NCBI GenBank assembly: GCA_036785325.1
Contig: JAXIVH010000006.1
Coordinates: 1,669,804-1,733,803 of the forward strand
Direction: 5' to 3'
From: Urophycis tenuis
Lineage: Eukaryota; Chordata; Actinopteri; Gadiformes; Phycidae
DNA length: 64,000 nucleotides
A program made the position numbers and the translations under genes. How positions within the stretch are numbered: the first letter of the stretch is position 1; every line of letters begins with the position of its first letter. Below are positions 1 to 40,376 of the stretch, in pieces. The notes below the pieces were generated by a model. The model ran no database searches. It had not been told where the DNA came from and saw only the letters and a program-made list of their open reading frames with translations.

Positions 1-1400
1 GGTCATGCTAGAGTGGCATTAGTTCAACGGACACTACAGAGGTTCACAGGAAATGCCCCCTTGTTGTTGTATTGTGTGAACACTTAAAAACTTGATCTTG
101 GGACAACACAGGTGCCTCATTCAGGCAAAATTGAAAAGCCTAGATGCACAAAAGATCGTTCAACAACAAGGCAGAGCCAAAGGTTCAAAGAAAACATTCA
201 TTGGCATTGATATCACAGTCGAGTTGTGACGGCAGGGAAGGTGATTAATTACACTGTGTTGTACCTTGTGTACAATCATGTCTTTTGAAGGTAATTTAAA
301 GCTCTGCCAGCATCCAGTAGGTTTCTTCACATAGAAAAGTATATTCATTTAATTATGTGCATGAGACCTGCTTAATAATACTATATTGGCACAGCTGGAA
401 AATACAACGTGAATGTGACAAACGAAATCCTGCAAACAGCACTCAGAAACAGTTGGAACTTCAATAAGCATTTCTTTCACCATTTCAATAGCACTGAGTC
501 ACTTTTTTAGCACTGAGCACCAGTCACTTTTTGGCCAACTGTAACAATTCTGGTGCACACCATTCCTGTGTCATTTTATTAGCATTACTACAGAGCAGCA
601 TCCATTTTTACTGCTCTAGCAGCACTTCCGTTCTGGCATATATACATCATTATATTTATATAGTTTGTTCATCATTTTATATTCATATTTAGAATTCCAT
701 TTAATTTATATTAAAAAAAATGCTTTTTCTCCATGTTTTATTGTTGTCCCTTGTATGAACAGTCAATGTAGTTCATTCAACATTTCAACCAAATGCCAAC
801 CTTGGTCTGAAAGGTCTTAAGTTACATCCATTTTAATTGCAGGCCAATGTGGCCCGCAATTAAGAGCTCCTGCCGAATTCCTCCACATCTGTTGGGTATG
901 TAAAGACACAACTTACTGAAGAAAGTTACACCTAGTCATAACAAAACCAACCATTACCAGGGAAAACCACGTCGTAAAGAGAGGCAAGAATTACACAGGC
1001 CAACATGCGCACGCACGTTTCAAATGAAGCGTATTTAGGTGTTAAAACGCTCAGATTGAAACGAATCCTGAACAAATAAAAGAGGCCGGTGAAGGGCAGA
1101 GGCTTGCGTTACCCGTGGTGCTCCTTACAATAGGTCATACGTGGTAGCGTGATATGATCAGACAGTAGCTGGTGTTTTTTCTGGAGCCTTCCATTACTCT
1201 TCCAGGCAGAGGAAGACAAAAAAAACACAACCAACTACTTCATGGCTCAGAAATCTTCAACACCTGACCAAGGAGAAGACGCAGGAGGGGCTGGACCATT
1301 AGGAATGAGCGAGTGGGAGGAGTGTGTGTGTGAAGGAGAGGGGGGTTGTGGGTGGGTGGGGGGGTCAGGGCAGGGACTGATGGGCTGCTAAAGGAGGGCG
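1..1400. other. mtor intron 28, part upstream of angptl7
   Basis: No coding exon of mtor is visible on the minus strand here. The sequence is AT-rich unique DNA that becomes GC-rich near the angptl7 promoter. The next mtor exon (29) must lie beyond the left edge. Confidence 0.6.
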
Positions 1401-1424
1401 AGGGGTGGGAGGAACCTATGTGAA

Positions 1425-1434
1425 AATATTTAAA
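1425..1434 (+). promoter_or_regulatory. TATA-like element upstream of angptl7
   Basis: The A/T tract aatatttaaa sits about 190 bases before the angptl7 start codon inside otherwise GC-rich DNA. That would fit a transcription start near 1455-1465 and a 5'UTR of roughly 165 bases. Position and composition are seen; promoter function is inferred. Confidence 0.45.
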
Positions 1435-1624
1435 ATGCAAGGGGCGAGCCGGGCTGCACGGAGAACAGAGCAGAGAGCCGAGGTGAACAGCCGCTTTGAA
1501 AGGAGAGCCCTGGCACTGAGCGACTGAACGCTTCACGTCACACACCTTCACAGGGAACCCACCGCTTTTTGAACCCCACAGCCAAACAAAGACTTTTGCA
1601 TTGAAACAAAGCAAACGAAAAAAA

Positions 1625-1982
1625 ATGTCCACGGTGAAGATGACTCTAGTGGCTTTGGGGGTCGCCCTGCTCCTGCTGGCCGGGGCGAGGGCCCAGAACC
1701 CCAAGAGGAAGAGCTTTCCCAAGGCCCAGAAGGGCTCCTGCTGTGATGAGGTGCGCTCCCTCAAGGTGCAGGTGGCCAACCTGACCAGCCTCCTGGAGGA
1801 GCTGGGCCGCAAGCAGGAGGCGGACCTGATGGCGGTGGTGCGACAGGTGATGGAGCTCGACAAGCAGAACCGCCAGCAGGAGGGCCGGGTCACGGAGGCC
1901 GAGAGCAAGTACTCCGAGATCAACAACCGCGTGGAGATCCTGCAGCTCCAGGGAGCCCAGTCCATCACGCAGACCTCCTCGG
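1625..1982 (+). CDS. angptl7: angptl7 coding exon 1
   Basis: Residues 1-119 plus one base: signal peptide, the CC pair and the whole coiled-coil region, including VANLTSLL and the conserved AESKYSE stretch. The exon ends TCG G before donor gtgagc. The codons are GC-rich compared with the flanking introns. Confidence 0.93.
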
Positions 1983-4825
1983 GTGAGCTTCAGCAAACTT
2001 TATTGTCCCTCAGCAGCCAGACACAAAGGTGTCTTTGAGAGTAGATCAAAGTACATTTTAAAGGTCAGAATAAAGATTCTTTTTTTTTCTGCAAAGGGAA
2101 TTAGGAGTTTGTGAAAGTGTCCTCGCTGCTGTATAATGATAACGTCATTCACTAAATATGATTGGCTGTGTGTTTTGTTTGGCTGTCATTGATATTGCGG
2201 GACTTCTCGTGAATGGATGAATTCATGTCACTCGTCTGTAGGGTTGAAATTAAACCATGGCTACAGAGCAGACGGTCTTTGCTCTGTCCTGTCATTCTCT
2301 TCTCATCCTCACCTGGTGTCCATCTCTCCTGGTCTGATGTCCATGTCTCATGTTTGGCATACATTCAACATGAACACAGTCATATGTATGGTGTATGGTA
2401 TTCTATCAGCACTAGAGATGAGGATGACCCAGAAAGATGAAACTGATGACTAGTCTAGGATATTCACAGGAGTACTTCATGGGGTTATACTTTTACAAGT
2501 TAACCTGTTGCAAGTCCTGTTTTTTATTGAGTTGTAATGAGGCATTTTTCATGTTTAAACTCAAACAGATTGTAGTTTTGAGGGCTTTTTTTTCTTTGAG
2601 GTATTTTGCCTCTGGGAAGCTATAATCAACCCTGTGTTCTTTATCGTTAAGTGAACCCCCGTTTCAGCTGGAATTTCGAACACTATGAGATTTACAAAAA
2701 ATGCGTTGGGCTGAGATCTCTAGGAAGGAGGGGTGGGCGTGTTATCCCCATGGTTACGACCCCTGGCAACTTGGTGATACTGTTTTAGTACCGCTGTTGT
2801 TTATGAGCCATGTTATTTATGAAATGCGCCATACAGCTTGGCGTTGTACTTTAAGTGTCTGGGAAGCCTAACCCTCCCTTGGACGCTCAGACAGATCTGC
2901 ACACACACCTCGCCACAGGATCTTACTCTGAGCAACGGTCTTATTTCTGTACAGTGTTCAGTACAACAGAAAGATTACGATTTTGGCTCCGCTGCCCCTT
3001 TAAGCCACAGGCACCAGGGAACTGTTGTGGATTTCCAATAATGAAGATCACAGTGCAGATTACAGTGTCTGTCCTCCCTCAAAGGCAGTCCTTACCCCCT
3101 CATTTAGGAGGAGTACTGTCCTGTCTGGAGAGCTAGCAGACAAAGACCACCTCCATAAAAGCGGCAAAACACCCTAGCGTCCAGACTTAAACAAGCCTTT
3201 AATCAGCATCAACTGCTGCACAGAGGTTAAACGGGCCTGATTCAGTTTATTATTTTAATAGACGCTGGGTCTGGTGTGCGTGTGCGTGTGTACGCGCCAC
3301 TGGAAAAGTGAGCCCAGGCAGTTTTAACTGGCTGGGCTTAAATTACAGAGCGACGCTTGAGGCAGGAAGAGAAGCAAAGATTAGAATTAGAAGGTTTCCA
3401 CTATACGGCTCTACCTCTCACCATTCGCCAGTACCAGATCCAATTCAACAGTGACCTCACCCCCATAGCACATTACACTTGTGCCAGCACCAAGAGCCAC
3501 AGAGCACTATGATTTTGAATTGTGTTGACCTTTAAAGCAGGGGAAACCATTTCTCTGTGGTCTCGCTGTATGCCTCTTATACAATATAAAAGTTGATTGA
3601 AACTTTGAAAACCAAAGAGAGCATCTGGGATGACAATTACTGATCAGATTGACTCTGTTCTTTTCTCCCCAGATGTCATGTATGACTGCGCTTCACTGTA
3701 CAGCAAGAACTACAGGATCTCCGGAGAGTACAGACTCCCCAAAGATGACTTTCTGCGGACACCCGAGCTGACTGTAAGTCACTCCATCCATAGGGTTCGG
3801 ATGGCTCATTCCGTCTAAACCCTTACCAATCTGCCGCTTAAAAGACAATGACCCCCTCGGTAGAACATATGAGCCAAACATGTACAATATAGCCTGATTC
3901 CACGGTTATGATTTTTAGAAACTGAATTGTTTTGAGACACGTCTTGAACAATTGTCCTAACGGTTTGGCTGCAGGTGTTTTGCGACATGGAGACCAACGG
4001 CGGTGGCTGGACGTTGATCCAGAGACGCCGGGTGGGCCTCACTTCCTTCGACCGCGACTGGAAACAGTACAGAAACGGCTTCGGAACGATCCGCGGGGAT
4101 TTCTGGTTGGGCAACGAGCACATCTTCCGACTGACACGGCAGCCCAGCACACTGAGGATCGAGATGGAGGTAAGGTGTCACAGACCCCAGCATCTAGTCC
4201 GTTAGGAAGGCCTCAACCCGCCCACACGCACACAGAGCCATCCAAGTCATGGTTTCACTCTTTGTTTCCATGACTAGAATAACACATGAACTCCGGAGAT
4301 GGGTAATCTCCGAGGAGCACTGTTCCTATAGAACTCATCCCTTAACGGGTTTTCCAATGCAGGACTGGGCGGGAGAGACTCGCTACGCCGAGTACGGCTA
4401 CTTCAGCCTGAGCAACGAGCTCAACAGCTACAAGCTGTTCCTGGCCAACTATAGCGGCGACGCCGGCGACTCCTTGCGCTACCACAACAACACCAACTTC
4501 AGCACCAAGGACAAGGACAACGACAAATGCGTGGACCATTGCGCTGCCCTGCGTAAAGGTACGAACCCAAAGGAGCTCTACACCATACCTCAAAACGCCA
4601 GCTAAAAGCCAAATCACAGACTGATGATATATGTGATCATGTGACCCCCCTACAGGTGGCTATTGGTACAACTGCTGCACGGACTCCAACCTGAATGGCA
4701 TCTTCTACCGCAGAGGGCTGCACACGCCGACCACAGATGGCATGAGCTGGTACGGCTGGCACGGGTCAGTGTACTCCATGAAAAGAGTGGAGATGAAGAT
4801 CCGACCTCACAGTTTTCAACCCTGA
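1625..4825 (+). CDS. angptl7: angiopoietin-like 7, complete gene (5 coding exons)
   Basis: Joined exons 1625-1982, 3673-3773, 3975-4169, 4363-4558 and 4656-4825 give 339 residues plus TGA; from memory human ANGPTL7 is 346. Residues 1-23 form a signal peptide with a leucine-rich core and an A-R-A cleavage site. Paired cysteines C39/C40 precede a heptad-rich coiled coil (about 42-118). A fibrinogen-related domain starts near residue 122 (YDC) and runs to the end, with the Ca-binding-like DKDNDKC stretch and the GYWYNCC motif. N-glycosylation sequons include NLTS, NYS and NNT. The family is secreted; human ANGPTL7 is an extracellular-matrix protein of cornea and trabecular meshwork with antiangiogenic roles. 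The gene lies wholly inside mtor intron 28 on the opposite strand, as in human. The start is the first ATG (A-rich context); a second in-frame ATG is at 1640. Identity is from recognised similarity, not a search. Confidence 0.95.
1983..3672 (+). other. angptl7 intron 1
   Basis: 1.7 kb between coding exons 1 and 2. Mostly unique AT-rich sequence; I see no exon, mobile element or long repeat in it. It also lies within mtor intron 28. Confidence 0.7.
3673..3773 (+). CDS. angptl7: angptl7 coding exon 2
   Basis: Acceptor is tctccccag at 3664-3672. The 101 bases start at codon position 2 and encode the start of the fibrinogen-like domain (YDCASLY, KNYRISG, then the family's P-x-DDFL). The exon ends PELT before donor gtaagt. 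Confidence 0.93.
3975..4169 (+). CDS. angptl7: angptl7 coding exon 3
   Basis: 65 codons, phase 0 at both ends. Contains the hallmark fibrinogen-domain motifs VFCDMET-GGGWT, IQRR, the DWKQY element and GDFWLGNEHI. Acceptor ggctgcag, donor gtaagg. Confidence 0.95.
4363..4558 (+). CDS. angptl7: angptl7 coding exon 4
   Basis: Encodes DW-x-G, a YAEY element, the NELNSYKLFL stretch, two N-glycosylation sequons and the FSTKDKDNDKC Ca-site-like loop. The exon ends AAA G, so glycine is split across the intron. Acceptor aatgcag, donor gtacga. Confidence 0.94.
4656..4825 (+). CDS. angptl7: angptl7 coding exon 5 with stop
   Basis: Starts GT GGC (completing glycine) and encodes GYWYNCCTDSNLNG, the WYGWHGS motif and VEMKIRP, ending F-Q-P then TGA at 4823-4825. 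Acceptor cccctacag at 4647-4655. Confidence 0.94.
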
Positions 4826-5374
4826 GGGCCGACGGCCAAGGCACATGGATGCAGATGATTGGCAAGCCTTCTCAGAGATCAAACGAATACCGGCACACTC
4901 AGAACTTGGGGGGGGTGACTTTTGAATGGGGGAAACCAAAGGATTATTTTCTCTAGAAAAGCTACATTTTCTAGACACGTTTAGGTGGGTTGGATATGCG
5001 ATGTGTGTGGTTATTTTCCAGATTTATGATTGTAAATTGTATGCATTTTCCATATATTTATCTTAAAAATCTATTTTCTTAGAACATTACCACTGTTTCC
5101 ATAGACTGGTTATCAGCTCTTCATCTCAAAAGTTTGTCGGGTATAAAAACGATAAATAATAGTATAGTAGTATGCTACACAAAACGTTGATTGCATGTAA
5201 AGACTGAAAAGAAAAAAAACACCAAAGCTACAAAAAATGTTACTGGAATGTAACCAAACAACTTCCTAAATTACACCACACAAAGGATTGTAAAGAAAAC
5301 AAAAAAGTAATTGTGGATAATGTCATTTGTAAAATCTGTACAGCTCTTTAATTGTGTTGTTTTATAGGATAGAA

Positions 5375-5380
5375 AATAAA
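5375..5380 (+). terminator. angptl7 polyadenylation signal
   Basis: AATAAA lies about 550 bases after the angptl7 stop, followed 25-45 bases later by a GT-rich stretch (gttctggtgtgtc). The implied 3'UTR (4826 to about 5400) is AT-rich and carries no other gene. Confidence 0.7.
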
Positions 5381-5400
5381 AAAACCTTTATTATTTCTAA

Positions 5401-6072
5401 CCAAGTTCTGGTGTGTCACATGTTAAAAAAAAGAAGCTAATTGCAGCCTTGCTCAGCAGCACGATAAGAATGCTTTTCAACTATAGATGCAACCCACAAC
5501 TACATCCCTGCCTCCATTCACATCCAATAATGGACAAACATTGACATTGGGCCATTACCCTTTGACCCTTGGGCAGCCATTTGACCCCCTGGTCAAAGGT
5601 CCTGCGCAAATGACGCAAATGAAAGAAATTGAGACCACACACATTTACACAAAGGCATGCTGGTGAAATGCCCCCAAGGACAGCTCTGTGACCCTAAGAG
5701 AGAGAGAGGAACACCATCTGCTAAAACAAGAATCCTGAGGAGACGCGAGGACAAAGGTTAGAGTTTCCCAGAAGTGTTCACATATTTGAGAAGTGTTCAC
5801 ATATTTGAATACTTAAAAACGCTACGCTGCATTTACCGGCCTCAAAGAAAGGTCATATATTCTTCACTTTTATGGGAGGCCTCGCTCATTATGGAGTCTG
5901 AAGATACCTGAAAGGAATTCTCAAAAAATAACAATGACTGTCAAGAAAAGAAATGCCAACTGAAAGGACAGTTGGAAGGGACAAATGTCCAGGTTCAGGT
6001 GTTAAGTGTTTTGTAGATTACTTCATAAATTGTTTTGTTTTTTAAATATGCTCTAATATTTTTTTTCATTAC

Positions 6073-6108
<36 letters not shown>

Positions 6109-8619
6109 TGAAGGCGGATGTCATGATAACCATGGTTACCTTGAATCTGCATAGTTACTGCACCAAAGAACACAGTCGCATGCTTCATTTGAAATGTAAT
6201 ATAAACGTAAGAATGTACTTGAAGCCTTATATAAACCTCAATGTTTGTTAGAAACTGTATTATAATGAGTATTCCATCAGGTTGCCCTGAGTATTCCACT
6301 TCAGATACGCAGACTTTTCATAATGTTATCAACACACTTTAGCAGAAATGAATACAACGCCTTTCCAAAAATAGTAATCATTGTCAAACTAATGGCCCTA
6401 CATACGCCAAATAAAAACATTCAACCATATGGTAATATAGCCTGACAGGACATGAAGTAATGCAACGTATATAGCAGAGCAATGGCTTTTTTAATAGAAT
6501 AGCCAGTTAAATTCTTGTAAATCTCTTTCCCTGGCCCCCCCATTTACCTGAACCATACCAATCCAATTTTCCTTGAAAAAACTAAACTAAAGTGGTTCAA
6601 TAAGAAACGGTTGACGTTATTTTTATTCAATTGCTGCTGTCCTTAGAATAAATGTTGTGTATTCCTTCATGCCCTGATGCCAACCAAGATCCCAAACTCT
6701 CCCCAAGACCAGCAGAGGAAGCTTGGAGCGAAACACTAAAATGCAAACCCAACCCAACAGCATCACTATCAAATGCAAAACGTCATGACAGACGGAAATC
6801 CTTCTGAGTTCAAGTACACATCCGACGAAGCGGCACCAGGACATGGGACCGCCAGAGGCCCCAGCGAGGGCAGCTCCGGCCCGGGTCTAGCCCAGAGCTC
6901 GGTGCGCTACAGCCTGCCTCTTTTATGGGGAATCATGGAGAGAACCAGATGGAGGGCTTTGGAAAGACTGCAGCGCTGGATCCCATCATTCATTCATCAT
7001 CATCAAGGGCCCTGAGAAATTGAAACCAGGCCCCCAAGAAACACTACTCCAGACAGCCTCATAGATGAAAAGGAGGCAAGCGTCCAATTAAATGCCTGGA
7101 AAACACATTGCACTTCATGCAGTAACCGAGGACACTGGCAGGAGGAGGATGGGAAACCAGGGCTTGGAAAAGATTACAGTACATATCAAAGTGCTGTGAG
7201 CCCGGCGGATGTGTGGGCTTTATTCAGGTTTATTGTGATGAAAGGGGCTTTCAGAGTGATGGTCTAAATGGTGTCTTGGGTATCGTCCTTGTGGACAGCT
7301 TGCAGGTCATTAATCCACCTGCCCCACTGTACTCCACAGTTGTGTGGGGTTTTCATGGGATGACAATAGCAAACGAAATAAGAGCAAGTACAGTCATTTC
7401 AAAGTAAATGATTACTTCTGCCCAGTCAGCTTGGGTACTTCAGAATAGCGACAGGCTCAGTGCATCATTTATATTTATAGGGCTTTGGACATTTTTACTC
7501 TAAAAGTTGACTGTCCAGTGGCCACCATGTAGTTGTAGCTCAGTCTATTCCTCCTTGTGAGAGTCAGTCCTGAGCGTAAGACACAACATTCAATTTAGGA
7601 CCCTGAAACAACCCAGCTTCATTACCACTATGGAGGTGCACAAAAATATACTATATCGTCAGACAAGTATGTTGATATATAGCACAGAGGGGCCCTAGCT
7701 CCATGCAAAGCCACAGTGCTCAAACCAGAGCCCACTTTACTCAGCAGAACACAGAATACATCTTGATTGGCCGTAATGGAGACAACATCGGCTTGTGTGG
7801 TGAAACACGAGAACAACGGTTTCATGGAAAACGTCCTGGTGACGTGCTTACATAACCTGCGATCTCTCACTCCAGGCGTAAATATAGAGATGTATGTAAA
7901 GATATAAAAACATCCACACACTGAGTCACCGAGTCAGGCTGACTTCAGCGCCTGGCGCTCCCCTGGCAGCCCTGGGCCGCGTTTCCCCGGACCGGCGACC
8001 CAGGAGGAAATTGCTGGTAAACTTCAGGTTTTCCAGTGAAATGAGTGTGGTGTGACCAAGGTATCAAGCAGTTAAACGGGTGCTTGGCAGCGCTCTGCAG
8101 TGCACTTTGCAAAGGAGAGGGGACCTTTGAACTGAAATTACAGCCATTCTTCACTTGCTTAAATCTCTGTTGAACGGTGGCTTACTTGACCTCAGCTGTT
8201 CTCACTTAAAGTTGAGGCAGATAAATACGATGAAGGGATAAACCTTGGGAGCCAAGAGCCGACTAAAAGGACCGATTCCAGAGTCATGGCAACAGTTCAC
8301 CATCCTTCATATTGTGTATTATCATGACTACAGTATAGGGAGTCATATGTGTTAAAGGATATAAAGACAATGAAACCAAAAGTTACTTCAAATTGATAAA
8401 AATGCTGTCTACATATTGATAAGGGGCATCTTTTGCGAGACTTAAGTGACTTATAGGTGTTGTATACATCACATGTTGAAACCAAGTGATGTATAAAATG
8501 GAAATGACTTGACTGACTTTTTAAAACAACAACCAAGCACGGCCATCTTTGCATGATTTACGGCCGACACACAGAAAGAGAAACCGACAACAATGGCCCC
8601 AATTTCTGAGAGCTCCTAC
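5401..8619. other. mtor intron 28, part between angptl7 and exon 28
   Basis: 3.2 kb without a supported gene. Apart from an ATT trinucleotide run at 6071-6108 it is unique, mainly AT-rich sequence. Open frames here are short and resemble nothing I recognise. Confidence 0.6.
6071..6108. repeat. ATT trinucleotide microsatellite
   Basis: About 12 uninterrupted copies of the triplet in mtor intron 28. Confidence 0.9.
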
Positions 8620-36054
<27,435 letters not shown>

Positions 36055-36504
36055 GTCGATGGCCGTGACTGCAAATTATCATGGTGAGAGGGGAAAAGCG
36101 TCATGCAGCCGTGTTGTCAACATCTTCACAATGCAATGGCAGTCTATAAACTTCAAATAAAAGTTCAAATGAAACAGAAACAGTATTGCCTGAGCAGCTC
36201 GCTAGCCGCTTAGACTGGCTAACGTTACTGTCAACACAAACTAGCTAGGCTGGTAATGTCACCTGCGAAAAGAACGCAGGGTTAACACAACCCAGCGGTT
36301 AGTGTTTAATGTTCGATGTGTATGTAAACAAAGTGCACTATGTCTAGCGATGCACTGAGAGGAACAGAGCTCACAGGCACCGGTCCTGCCTGCATGGCTC
36401 AGGTGAGGTTAGCATGAGCTAACGTAGCTATGCAGCTCTGCCAGTCAGTCCAGTACCAGTGGTCAGTTGCTATAGTTGCCAGTCAACCACCGCGTATCAC
36501 TTAC

Positions 36505-36700
36505 GTTTTTGATGTTTGGGGCCACTTAGTGTATATTCGTCAGTCTCTGCAGGCAGTCTGTCATCGTACAGCGTAGTTCGCGTCGTGAGCTATCCAACAG
36601 AGGACACCGTACCGTGGGTAGCTGTTGTTGTGTTCAGGCTCCGCCGGCAGGGACCGTGCGCACTGCTCAAGCACCTCGGGTTGCGCAGCAGAGTGCATAC
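36505..36700 (-). promoter_or_regulatory. candidate mtor 5'UTR exon 1 and promoter region
   Basis: The first coding exon has a splice acceptor 14 bases before its ATG, so a non-coding exon must lie upstream. The best donor is gtaagt at 36504-36499, which would end exon 1 at 36505. No TATA box is evident. The upper bound is arbitrary. Confidence 0.4.
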
Positions 36701-37078
36701 TATGGTAGATAACGGGATCGATGGAACCCAGGTTACAGTTACCATGCTGTGATTTAATTTTTTTTTAGGTTTAGAAATAACATCTCCGAAGGGCTAAGAA
36801 GCACATTGCAATGCCCCCGAATCATTAAGCATAGGCTATTCAGACTAGAGATATGGGAACAAAGCAACAAAGTGGAATAGCTTCTATAACAAAGGGCTAG
36901 AGCCTCTATCCAATTAACGTACTTCACCTCGGTTCTAATTCAGTACACCTTTACAACTTCACCTCGGTCCTCAGCACACTCCTTTCTCTGCTACTCCGCT
37001 CTGCTCAGCTTGGAGTGTCCTCCGAAGATAATTCCATTGCCAACGACAGTGAAATATAATTTCTGTGTAACTGTGAAC
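36700..37078. other. intergenic DNA upstream of mtor
   Basis: Unique sequence between the mtor promoter region and a hAT element. No gene or repeat recognised. Confidence 0.5.
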
Positions 37079-38306
37079 CAGGAGCGTAGCCAGAAATTTT
37101 AATTAAGGTGCGCCTTTGAGATTTTGGGTGGCCTCAACCCAGTGAAAATTAAGGGCGCAAACAGGACACGTGTGATGCAAATGACGTGGAGGCTCAGCTG
37201 GAAATGTAAACACCACTTACTGTGTAGCCTATAGCCTTTTTCAGTGCTCTCAAAAGTAACGTGATCGCTTATTGACAATCAAAAACCGCACGTTAAAATA
37301 TGCTAGCTTGCAAGCATATAATTCACTGAAGGCTGCAACATGGTTAATTGCCAACTTAAATGAAGATCTAAGTTAAAAAAAAAAATTAAAAAAAATGAGC
37401 CGTCGGCTATTTTAAGTAGAGTCCTTTAGAGAGACTCTCTCTAAAGGACTCTAATTTTAAGGCACAATAAAAACTATTTTAGAAATTATTTTTATTGTAG
37501 GTCTAAAAAATCAACACGTGAGTTTGTTTATTATAGCAAAGATATAGGCCTAACTGATTGGCCGGGTTATGGCCTACATTTAGATCATATGAATGCCATC
37601 ACATTTAGGCCTAGTAGGAAGCGCAGGCTTCATTACAAAAACTGCCCGTCATTTAACAGGTGATCCCATCCCAAAGCAATAACAACATGTAAACTGGTGA
37701 TGGTGTCAATCCCATTCCCTTGGCAACAATCTGACATGGCTCTTTCATTATTAACGAGAGGACAAATATCTACTGAACGGCAGAACAGTCACCATAAAAG
37801 CGCAGGCTTCATTACAAAAACTGCCCGTCATCAGTACTGATGTGCAAAATCCGATTCAGATCCGATTGCTGAGTATACATGCCGTTAAAAGTCCGACTAT
37901 GATCGAATTATCCAGGTGTAGTTATCCGATTTTAGATGTCCGAAATAGGTCCGAAGTAGGTCGGATTAAGGTGTTTACATGCACTTAAAAAGTCCGATTA
38001 GAAATACGATTAGGCCTATACGATTATACGATTAGAAATTCGAATTTCTTGCTGCATGTAAACGTACTGAGTTAGATGACGGGCTGAAGGGTGCGTGTTG
38101 CATGAAACTTAGTCTGTCAGTGGCCAGAGCCCGTCTTTTGTCATGCCCGTCATATTGTCTTTATTCACGTCTTCCGCTCGTTAACGATATGGTTGTAGAA
38201 ACGTACGGCTTTATGTAACATTGTGTCAATTGCGAACAGAATATTTTAGGTGTGCCAGGGTCACGTTTGGGTGGCCCAGGCTGGCACACCCGTGGCTACG
38301 CCACAG
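37079..38306. mobile_element. non-autonomous hAT-type element
   Basis: 1228 bp flanked by a perfect 8-bp duplication, ctgtgaac (37071-37078 and 38307-38314). The termini are inverted repeats sharing gcgtagcca (caggagcgtagcca left; complement ctgtggcgtagcca right). Inside are a perfect 16-bp-stem palindrome (37418-37452), a 32-bp direct duplication (37621-37652 and 37800-37831) and a section built on tccgatt words (37845-38045). No transposase frame. Confidence 0.85.
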
Positions 38307-38314
38307 CTGTGAAC

Positions 38315-40080
38315 TTGTCGAGAACAAATCTCCATTGTCGTGATTACGAGTGCCTCAAGAGGGAGACATAGCCAAGGAAAACATCCGCGATTTGCATGAG
38401 ATGTTTTTTGCCGATGCCCGTTGAAATTCAACATTGGTTGCTAATAGGCCTAGACACTGGAATTAAGTCTGGCTGTGCAATTACAGCTCTTCAACTTCGA
38501 CATTTAAAACCGTGCAATAGGTTATAGTGATTAGAGTCCTCCTGTGCAGCGGAATCAGATGTATCCTGCTTAAATGTCACAACACTTTTTTTCTGCGTCA
38601 TTATAGTCATCATCATTTCTATTACCATTTCCCCCCATCATTAGCCATAATCATGCTTAAAGAAAGGTTTCATTTGACACACGCAGGCTTTTACTGACTC
38701 AAATAATGAATTTTACCTGTTTTGCCTTTCCCTTCCTTGAAAATCGACCTTAAAGTAGGCAGATGTCACGCTTGAACGTTTTACCACTGCCGTTTTTGGA
38801 CTTGTGCAGTACATTGACAACTAACAAGCATTCCTACTTTATCAGTAGCATTGCTTAAGACTTTAGTGCCACTGATGTATTGTAATCCATTGCACTCAAT
38901 AACATGACTGTTCACTGTTCAGTCTAACTTGGCATCCACAAAACATCTCCGCCGTCCTTCCAAACAACCAAGAGCATTAACCTTAAGACTGAGTTATGTG
39001 TTTGCACAATTAAAGGTCATCGCGTCCATTTGCACATATAAAGAGTGGGGTGAACTCATTGAGAAAGCACTTTATTTAGGCAATGTCTCCACTCAGAATC
39101 AGCGGATACGTCAACGGTAACAATTTTGGTTTGCTATCCAATGATAAGACTTGATTTAGCCCACTGCAACTGCAGTTGAACCCGACTCTCTCTTTCAAGT
39201 TGCTCCTAGAGTACAGAGTGAGGGAAAATCCCTTTATCTGCATTCAGGGCTAATGGCTGCCCTGCATCCTTATCAACACGCAGCGAGAGAATACAGATAA
39301 CCTGAACTTGAACCCAAGATGTTGCAAAGAGGTAAGTAACTAAACATCAATTTTTTTTTGTGTTGCAATGTTTCAGCTGAAATATCACAAATAATTTCCC
39401 CCAAAAAAGTCAACCAACCAACAAATACATGTCTTTTTCTTTATGTGTATGTCTAATGACAGTTCCATTACACATATCCTATGTATGTTATCCTCGGTCC
39501 CCAAGACCATTAGGCTGCTACTAAGCTAAGAGTATAATTGGAACACACCCTTAGTTGGCAACAAATCAAAGTATTGAAGCAATACCTTCTTTTCAAACAA
39601 ATCCATGTACACAAATACAAACCAGTCTGCAGAGCGGTGGAGCCAGAGCACTCTGTGGTTTTGGGCCTCTATGAACTTCCCTGAGACATACCTGACCCAG
39701 GTGTTGTGCGGTCCCCGCCCGCCTCCACCTGGAAGCCCGGGCCCATCCCTCGGCCAGGTAGGGGCTTAGTCCTCAGGCTTCTGTAGGGTCTTTGTGCTCT
39801 GGCTGAGTGTCGTACTGCTCCCTCACTGGGCCTAACGTGAGGCGCACCACTTTGATGCTATTGAGGCGGAGGTGTGCTGCAGCATGTTTAAACAAGTCTG
39901 TTGTGTATGTTGATGAACAGAGCTGTGTGCACGTTTAAATGCCTCATGTAACGCACACACAAGATGGACCCTTCGTCTGGGAATATGTTTGATGTCTGTG
40001 CGTTTGTCTGCGTGTATGTGGGTCTGTGTGTGTGTGTGTGTCTGTCTGTCCTCTTTGTCTGTCTGTCTGCAAGTGTTTGA
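38315..40080. other. intergenic DNA
   Basis: 1.8 kb of unique sequence, AT-rich then GC-rich around 39700-39880. A few short open stretches exist but none matches a family I know. Confidence 0.5.
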
Positions 40081-40089
40081 GTGCCTGCA

Positions 40090-40376
<287 letters not shown>

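Noticed and set aside
1240..1968. 242-codon minus-strand frame across angptl7 exon 1
   Set aside because: It is the antisense shadow of the GC-rich exon and its promoter; composition explains it and it resembles no family.
39319..39333. ATG followed four codons later by a strong donor-like gtaagtaa on the plus strand
   Set aside because: A single start-donor pair is weak evidence for a first exon; no following exon was found.
39785..39895. About 35 open minus-strand codons after an acceptor-like gctgcag, ending in TGA
   Set aside because: An open stretch of this length is expected by chance in GC-rich DNA, and I could not match it to any gene.
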